From Saprospiraceae bacterium (GTDB taxonomy: Bacteria; Bacteroidota; Bacteroidia; Chitinophagales; Saprospiraceae), in NCBI GenBank assembly GCA_027488935.1, contig JAIYAP010000003.1:124001-188000 (forward strand): DNA of 64,000 nucleotides, in the 5' to 3' direction. Position 1 is the stretch's first letter. Each line of letters begins with the position of its first letter. Below are positions 58,712 to 64,000 of the stretch, one piece after another. The notes under the pieces are model-generated. The model saw only the letters and a program-made list of their open reading frames with translations, was not told where the DNA came from and did not search any database. A program made the position numbers and the translations under genes.

Positions 58712-60550
58712 CTATAACTTCACCATGGTAAGTTTCACCGTACTCAGGCCATTCTGAGCGGCCGTAACCTCAAAGTATTTCACGATAGCCTTTACCACCC
58801 CAAGGCGATGGTAAAAAGTAACGATCGGTGTAGTCCATTGGAATAACTTAGTGAGTTGGCCAGGTGTGAGCGCGGCAGTACACTCCATGGGCGCGCCATC
58901 GCCCAGTTCAATCCAGCCCTGGTGCAGTTGCTGGTACAGGCCATCGGCACCATCGAGTTCCAAAGAAAAATCACCGAGAATATTCCCGGCGTAATCGGTA
59001 TTCAAGTGGGTACCGAGCATGTAATTATAGGATTCTCCCTGGTGCAGTCCCCAGCAAAAAAACAGCCTGAACCCGGCCGTATTTTTCACGCCTAAATCAA
59101 CCTCTTCGCTGTTGCCCAGGGCAATCAATGCGGCCACCCGAAATGCGGCACCGCCCAGGTAATCAATGATGGGCTGAAAATCGCTGAGTGGCCTTGCTTC
59201 AAATTCTTTCAATGTGGTACCAGCGCCCAATACCAGTGGCTCTAACTGGGTTGCATCGGTGTAGGTGTCGCTGGTTTCCTCCTTAAACTGCATGGTAAAT
59301 CCCTTTGGCGTAACGATTTGCATTTTGATCGTTGTAGGCGATACCGCATTATCGGCATTCAAAATGCGGGCTTTGAGTTGATCTCGCCGCTTTTTAAGTA
59401 CTACCCGCTTTTTCTGTATTACCGGGTAAATATTGAGGATATCCAAAATGCGCAGTACAAATGTCTGCGCATCAATATCCGGAACTTGCTTGGCCAGGTC
59501 GTAGGTTTCCGTGAATCCATTCAGGTATTTTAATCCGGTTTCGTAGCCCTCAAACAGCGTATGATCGCCCGCATAATTACCATAAATGCACAATGCGGCG
59601 AATTCCGGACTATTGTAAAAATCACCCTCCCAGGCAAAGCCCATTTGCTCAGCAATGCGGTCAAATACATACTTGACTTTCACCTGCGGGCAGTAGTTAA
59701 ACTTAAAGTATTTATCATCACGCGGCACATTTTGCCCCTTTGTTGCGCCGTGTCGGTAATTAATATAGTTTTCATAATACGGGTTCTTTTGAATCGTATA
59801 AAACCCCGTATTGCGAATAACCGGCCAGCAATGCGTTGCAACTGGTGTGCTTTCTAAAGTTGTAATATGCGCCTGGAGATTGAAGTTGTTACGTTTGGCG
59901 TAGGTGTAAAAGGTATTCGGCAAAAAATTCACCATGGTATGCAGTTCTACCACAAATGGGAACATCGTATCATCCGGATGCAGTTCAAAACTACCAGGGA
60001 AACTGGCAACGCCCGGATAATCCGCATTGATGAGCGCGGCTAAAGCGGCCATTGCGGCGGGTATCTCTGTAAATCCTGCCGGTACATGGTAATGTGAATA
60101 CTGTACCCCGTTGATTGTAATGGCGTATTGACATGGTGGCGTTGCCTGGATGCTCAGCACCCAATGCGCCTCAACAACGCGGGGTATTGTAATTACCGGC
60201 ATCAAGGACCGGATTTTCAATTCCTTTATTGTACTGAGCCAGTTGATGGCTTCATTTTGAAACGTACTTTCAATTTCCGTTTCAGTAACGCTCAGGATAT
60301 TCAAGTATCCGGGCGATACTGTGAAATTATCAATATACACCGTTGCTGTGGGCTGGCTTGGCCGCTTGCTGTCGAAGCGATTGAAATGCTTTACGGCGTA
60401 CAGATTGTTAGGAGAAAGCGCGATTTTGAACGGAAACGAGAACACCCGATCGACAAAATCCTTATCGAATGCCGGATTGCTTGCCGTGATGGACAGCGAT
60501 GCTCCTGCTGCCAATTCTAGTACTTTGTTATTCGTTTTTAAGGCTATCAT
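58712..60550 (-). CDS. 612-aa hypothetical tail/baseplate-type protein
   Basis: I chose ATG 60550, which overlaps the upstream stop as ATGA (MIALKTNNKVLELAAGAS); a longer frame to 60619 runs through the other gene. Beta-rich throughout (many short strands, Tyr/Asn-rich), as in distal tail or baseplate hub proteins. No catalytic motif seen. Family not recognised. Confidence 0.7.
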   Translation of the reverse strand: MIALKTNNKVLELAAGASLSITASNPAFDKDFVDRVFSFPFKIALSPNNLYAVKHFNRFDSKRPSQPTATVYIDNFTVSPGYLNILSVTETEIESTFQNEAINWLSTIKELKIRSLMPVITIPRVVEAHWVLSIQATPPCQYAITINGVQYSHYHVPAGFTEIPAAMAALAALINADYPGVASFPGSFELHPDDTMFPFVVELHTMVNFLPNTFYTYAKRNNFNLQAHITTLESTPVATHCWPVIRNTGFYTIQKNPYYENYINYRHGATKGQNVPRDDKYFKFNYCPQVKVKYVFDRIAEQMGFAWEGDFYNSPEFAALCIYGNYAGDHTLFEGYETGLKYLNGFTETYDLAKQVPDIDAQTFVLRILDILNIYPVIQKKRVVLKKRRDQLKARILNADNAVSPTTIKMQIVTPKGFTMQFKEETSDTYTDATQLEPLVLGAGTTLKEFEARPLSDFQPIIDYLGGAAFRVAALIALGNSEEVDLGVKNTAGFRLFFCWGLHQGESYNYMLGTHLNTDYAGNILGDFSLELDGADGLYQQLHQGWIELGDGAPMECTAALTPGQLTKLFQWTTPIVTFYHRLGVVKAIVKYFEVTAAQNGLSTVKLTMVKL

Positions 60551-60711
60551 GTGCAGAAAATACGGTAAACGATTGCCAATGAAATAAGGGCGATCCCTAC
60601 TCCTGCAGGGATCGCCCATTTCTTATGCGCTATTCGTGGCCATGCATGGTATATCCCACTCAAATTGCCCACCAGCAAGATGATGGTGATGCATTCGTGC
60701 GTGGTGATCAT
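60547..60711 (-). CDS. 54-aa small membrane protein, holin-like
   Basis: ATG 60711 to TGA 60549-60547. Two hydrophobic segments (about 7-19 and 34-49) are separated by basic residues. It overlaps its upstream neighbour by ATGA at one end and the 612-residue gene by ATGA at the other. Size and two helices suit a small holin. Confidence 0.6.
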   Translation of the reverse strand: MITTHECITIILLVGNLSGIYHAWPRIAHKKWAIPAGVGIALISLAIVYRIFCT

Positions 60712-61301
60712 CTTTTGAAAAACTGGGAGAATGTAAGTTCACTGCCCAGGTAATACCCGGCACTTATTGCGGCGCTTTGCATGGCGATGCGGGCAATGGG
60801 GTACCACCATTTGCCAGACCTTTTCCACTGGGTAGCGATGGGTACGGTTGCCGTAACGCCTGCCGAAAAAAGCAACATATGGTGCGCGCTGGCCGTGAAG
60901 TGGTATGCATCACTCAACTGCACGGGGCAGCGCCTCCAGTATTTGTTTTCCCAGGAAATTGAGTTGTCCCAGTATTGGCGATTGGCGTTTGGGAAGCGTT
61001 TGAAAAATACGTCTTTGCGCCATAGCAGGGCTTCGTGTAGCCCGCCGAATATTCCGGAGGCGAATGCCAGGGATGCAGGGGCGATTGTGCGCTTTGCTTC
61101 TTGCTTCCAGTTGAAGGTAGGATCTGGATAAGAATATGGGCGCTCTACCAATGGGCCTTTATCAAAGGATTTATCGAGGTAAATACCTTGATAGATCGGT
61201 GGTACATTGAAATTTGGAACTAACTGGTAATTAGGGGCCTGTTGTGCGATGCTTAGTTGTAGCAGGCAAAGCAGAAAAAACAATGTAAATAGGTGCTTCA
61301 T
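60708..61301 (-). CDS. Exported protein shared with element 1
   Basis: 197 residues with a signal peptide (ending LSIAQ). Blocks TIAPASLAFASGIFGGLHEAL, FFKRFPNANRQYW, SWENKYW, YHFTASAHH and ISAGYYLG match those of the 165-residue protein at 17496-17993 in the same order. Several weak hydrophobic helices suggest membrane association. Function unknown. Confidence 0.82.
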   Translation of the reverse strand: MKHLFTLFFLLCLLQLSIAQQAPNYQLVPNFNVPPIYQGIYLDKSFDKGPLVERPYSYPDPTFNWKQEAKRTIAPASLAFASGIFGGLHEALLWRKDVFFKRFPNANRQYWDNSISWENKYWRRCPVQLSDAYHFTASAHHMLLFSAGVTATVPIATQWKRSGKWWYPIARIAMQSAAISAGYYLGSELTFSQFFKR

Positions 61302-61302
61302 G

Positions 61303-61905
61303 CTAGATTTTTTTTAAGATGACCGATTTATCAATTGATTGCCACAATCCTTCCTTTACCCGGAATAAGAGGTTTATTCCGGTCGCTGGATAGTTTATGA
61401 GTCGCATCATTTTGCCAAAAATGAGCATTGTTTTAGCAGTACTACCTGCCGGAAGTAATCGCTTTCTTTGGTTGGTGGAAAGCACCGGGAACGTTACATT
61501 GGTTGTTGTACCATTGATTATAATTACCCATTGCCCTATGCTTAACTCGGCGCTGTAAGCATCCATTAATTGCTTTACGGGCGATCGTGCAGTAAGTGAT
61601 ATGCAAAGCGTATCCATCTTTGCGAAATCAATACTTGCCTGACGGGCTTGCATTGCGATTACAGCGGCTTCTGCGATCATATTACATCTAGTTTCTATTT
61701 TTTGCACTTGGTCATTTAAAATAGAGATACTATCGCCTTGTATGGTTGCCCGCTCTGTATATGATCCATCAGCATACTGAACTAGGTTTATTGTATATAA
61801 AAAACCTGATTTTGAGGTATTATAGGTAGTATCCAAAACTACCTGAGATTGTGCACTTATATTTAAGTACACAAGGCTGAAAAATAAAAAGAAAAGGTAT
61901 TTCAT
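61303..61905 (-). CDS. 200-aa exported hypothetical protein
   Basis: Signal peptide (ending LNISAQ), then a region starting VVLDTTYNTS, a coiled helix (about 60-90) and a C-terminal beta/alpha part ending KSVILKKI. Lies between the fibre and the shared exported protein. A fibre-chaperone or surface role is possible. Not recognised. Confidence 0.65.
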   Translation of the reverse strand: MKYLFFLFFSLVYLNISAQSQVVLDTTYNTSKSGFLYTINLVQYADGSYTERATIQGDSISILNDQVQKIETRCNMIAEAAVIAMQARQASIDFAKMDTLCISLTARSPVKQLMDAYSAELSIGQWVIIINGTTTNVTFPVLSTNQRKRLLPAGSTAKTMLIFGKMMRLINYPATGINLLFRVKEGLWQSIDKSVILKKI

Positions 61906-61929
61906 AGTTGTCGTTTATGGGTTCCCCCG

Positions 61930-64000
61930 TTATTTTAAGATTCGATACTTGAATGTGGCGGCACCTGGATCATTAGTACCAGATCCCCAACTAATAACAT
62001 TGACCCAGATAGTTCCTGAAGTAGAACAACCAGCGGTGAAAGTAAATGAGCCTCCAGAAGCGAATGGATTGCTTATTGTGATGATATCACCTGATGCTGC
62101 ATTCGAATCAGTGAATGTTAATACGGCGCCTGTACCCTGCGCCATCGCCGGAAAATCTAAAGATGGGCTTGTACCACTATATCCTTTGATCAAAACATAT
62201 CGTGAGAATGCGTCTGGCGAGTATTGTAAGTCGGTGCCGTTGTTTTCAATATTACCGGCTGCTATGGTGGTTGTATTGGTCCCTGCTGGGATATTAAGCG
62301 GTGCTGTGCTGGTTGTGCCAGCTGCTATTGTTAGCGTTGCGGCGGCTAGTGTGGCCGTGCCTAGGCCTGTGCGGCCATCGTCGCGCACCATCAGCGCGTT
62401 ATTGGTGGCGTTGTTGTGTACTTGCAAGGACCACGTTGCGCTAGTTGCCCCAGTGCCCACAATATGCACTTTGGCAGCCGCACTCGTTGCGCCTACAGCC
62501 AGACTCCCAGTAACAAGTAAATTAGACGCTGTTGCATCGTCACTAGAGATTACTTGCAAAGTATTGTTAGCAAACCGTTTTAATCCTGGCATAGTGGGAC
62601 CCGTACCGCCAAATTGTAGAATACCGAATCCGTTATATGAATTATTATAGAGTGTAAGATTCCCGTTTGCCGCCGATGATATTTTGGAAAATGTATTCCA
62701 ATTTAGGTCGGTAGAGTTAGATAAAACAATAGACCCGTTCGAGGTGATAGATGTTAATGCTGTTCCTGCGCTGTTCTGAAACTGAGCAAGATTTGCTGTT
62801 TGCCCGGCTGCGCCGCGTACAATTAAGCCTATCTCGGTAGCGGTGCCAATTTGCACATGCAATCGGGCTGCTGGTGCCCCTGTAGTGCCTAGCGTAAGGC
62901 TTCCACCCAGCCATGTTTGTGTGGTGGCGCTGGTGCCTATTACAGTAGTGTTGGTTCCTAAACTTTGAGCGTTTAGGCCTCCAATTACTACCTCATTAGA
63001 TGTAGGCGAACCACTTGTGCCGTTAGTAGATCGCGCACCAGCACCTATGTACACGCTATTAGCAAAGTATTGTGAATTTCCTAACGCATTTGTGTACGAT
63101 CCAGCGTCGATACCAATTGCAACAAACTGATTCCCGCTAATGTGGTTTAGCGCTGAATTACCACCTATAGATACATACCCGTTGGCGTCGCTATAACGCG
63201 CAGCCTGATACCCAACAGCAGCGTAATTAGAACCTGTACCACCAGATATGTAACCAAGTGCGACGAAATCTTGACCGGAAATATTGGAACCCGCTGCAAA
63301 TCTCCCCATCGCCACCCATCTTGCTGTGGTAGACGTGTTCTGATATGCGGAGTAAGAACCTATTGCTGTCCAATCTGTTCCTAATGCCGCCTGACCAGCG
63401 CTTGCCCCTATCGCTGTCCAATGCGAACCTGTACGGTTTGATAAACCTGCATCAGCACCAAACGCGCTCCAAAATGTCCCCGTAGTGTTAGTAAACCCTG
63501 AATTTGCACCAAATGAACTGACATTCGTTGCTGTTGTAACTAAATTGCCCGCATTAGAACCAAAAAGTGTTTTCTTAATTCCCGTTCCTCCTGATACAGA
63601 AGAAAAGTGACCACTATTGTTACCTATGATTGTATTACTTGTTGTATTGCTTTGCACAGTAAGCGTAATACCACCGCTGCTACTTTTATATGCAATTAAT
63701 GGTGTAGCCGCGGTGATTCTACGAACACTTACCACTACAGTTCCATCAAAGTCTGCCGTTGGCGTAATTACCAACGTAGCAGTTGAGGTTGTCTGTTGTT
63801 GAGGGAATTGCCCTGTTGCTATAAATGCTGCGGAAGTTATGCCTCCTAAAGTTGCTACGAAAGAGCCAGCAGTACGGCCTGTTACAGTGAAATTAACCTG
63901 ATAAAATGCACCACTTACAATTGTAAGTGAATTAGCCGTAAGCGGGCCTGTTCCCGCACCACCTGTGTCCTGATACCCCGTGGCAAACGAAGTGCCTGTC
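61930..64000 (-). CDS. Trimeric-fibre-like protein, 5' part beyond the window
   Basis: The frame runs to the right edge without a start, so at least 690 residues are present and the N-terminus is missing. The visible part repeats a short unit (FWSAFGADAG, WTAIGASAGQ, WTAIGSYSAY, WVAMGRFAAG, FVALGYISGG) about every 14-19 residues, like the YadA/Hep_Hag head repeats of trimeric adhesins. A LHVQIG-type segment and a C-terminal beta domain follow. Probably the receptor-binding tail fibre of element 2. Confidence 0.85.
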   Translation of the reverse strand, partial: TGTSFATGYQDTGGAGTGPLTANSLTIVSGAFYQVNFTVTGRTAGSFVATLGGITSAAFIATGQFPQQQTTSTATLVITPTADFDGTVVVSVRRITAATPLIAYKSSSGGITLTVQSNTTSNTIIGNNSGHFSSVSGGTGIKKTLFGSNAGNLVTTATNVSSFGANSGFTNTTGTFWSAFGADAGLSNRTGSHWTAIGASAGQAALGTDWTAIGSYSAYQNTSTTARWVAMGRFAAGSNISGQDFVALGYISGGTGSNYAAVGYQAARYSDANGYVSIGGNSALNHISGNQFVAIGIDAGSYTNALGNSQYFANSVYIGAGARSTNGTSGSPTSNEVVIGGLNAQSLGTNTTVIGTSATTQTWLGGSLTLGTTGAPAARLHVQIGTATEIGLIVRGAAGQTANLAQFQNSAGTALTSITSNGSIVLSNSTDLNWNTFSKISSAANGNLTLYNNSYNGFGILQFGGTGPTMPGLKRFANNTLQVISSDDATASNLLVTGSLAVGATSAAAKVHIVGTGATSATWSLQVHNNATNNALMVRDDGRTGLGTATLAAATLTIAAGTTSTAPLNIPAGTNTTTIAAGNIENNGTDLQYSPDAFSRYVLIKGYSGTSPSLDFPAMAQGTGAVLTFTDSNAASGDIITISNPFASGGSFTFTAGCSTSGTIWVNVISWGSGTNDPGAATFKYRILK

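Noticed and set aside
58712-60619. Longer 635-codon version of the tail-type gene
   Set aside because: The extra 23 codons run through the 54-residue membrane-protein gene; ATG 60550 in an ATGA overlap is the better start.
61949-62650. 233-codon + strand frame
   Set aside because: Antisense shadow of the repetitive fibre gene, Val/Pro/Ala-biased with no start context.

Overview
The window comes from a Bacteroidetes chromosome, most likely a Saprospiraceae-type organism (inferred, not tested). Three things point there: -33/-7 promoters of the TTG-N19/20-TAnnTTTG type, almost no Shine-Dalgarno sequences but A-rich leaders ending in aaaaaccATG, and many signal peptides ending in AQ. It holds two integrated elements separated by about 10 kb of ordinary chromosome.

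Element 1 (window start to about 37.5 kb; left end outside the window) carries an integrase at its right end. Its left third (1-15.3 kb) is a gene-dense module on the + strand. It contains many tiny single-pass membrane proteins, three consecutive fibre-like proteins with Sec signal peptides, an exported staphylococcal-type nuclease, a holin/spanin-like group and, just after it, a caspase-family protease. The short gaps between these genes carry a dispersed hairpin repeat with mostly GNRA tetraloops. The middle operon (16.6-23.7 kb) starts from a promoter followed by a structured leader and holds small accessory genes, a Dam-type adenine methylase, an ASCH protein and a DnaJ-type zinc protein. 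The operon at 23.8-34.2 kb starts from a near-identical promoter and encodes an adenine methylase, a 1449-residue strawberry-notch-type helicase (together like a split P1 DarB), and a MoxR/CobS-like AAA ATPase with a partner. Two membrane-anchored peptidoglycan hydrolases, a repressor and the integrase follow. No terminase, portal, tape measure, relaxase or type IV secretion gene is visible. The exported fibres and N-out/C-in mini-proteins fit a particle or machine assembled at the membrane better than a tailed phage.

The chromosomal segment (37.7-48.0 kb) holds a DHH/DHHA1 phosphoesterase, two FKBP-type prolyl isomerases, prfB with its programmed +1 frameshift, an array of hairpin repeats, an ECF sigma factor with a putative anti-sigma factor, a DUF4097-like protein and an outer-membrane protein, a TMTC-like membrane protein with TPRs, and an initiator tRNA.

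Element 2 (about 48.0 kb to beyond the right edge) is a tailed prophage next to that initiator tRNA. Its integrase reads rightward. Everything else reads leftward towards it: a trimeric-fibre-like protein cut by the window edge, exported proteins, a holin-sized protein, tail proteins, an HU-like protein, a regulatory cassette (AT-hook-like peptide plus XRE repressor), a portal-like protein, connector proteins and a tape-measure protein whose stop codon abuts that of the integrase. Both elements encode one shared family of exported protein (17496-17993 and 60708-61301).
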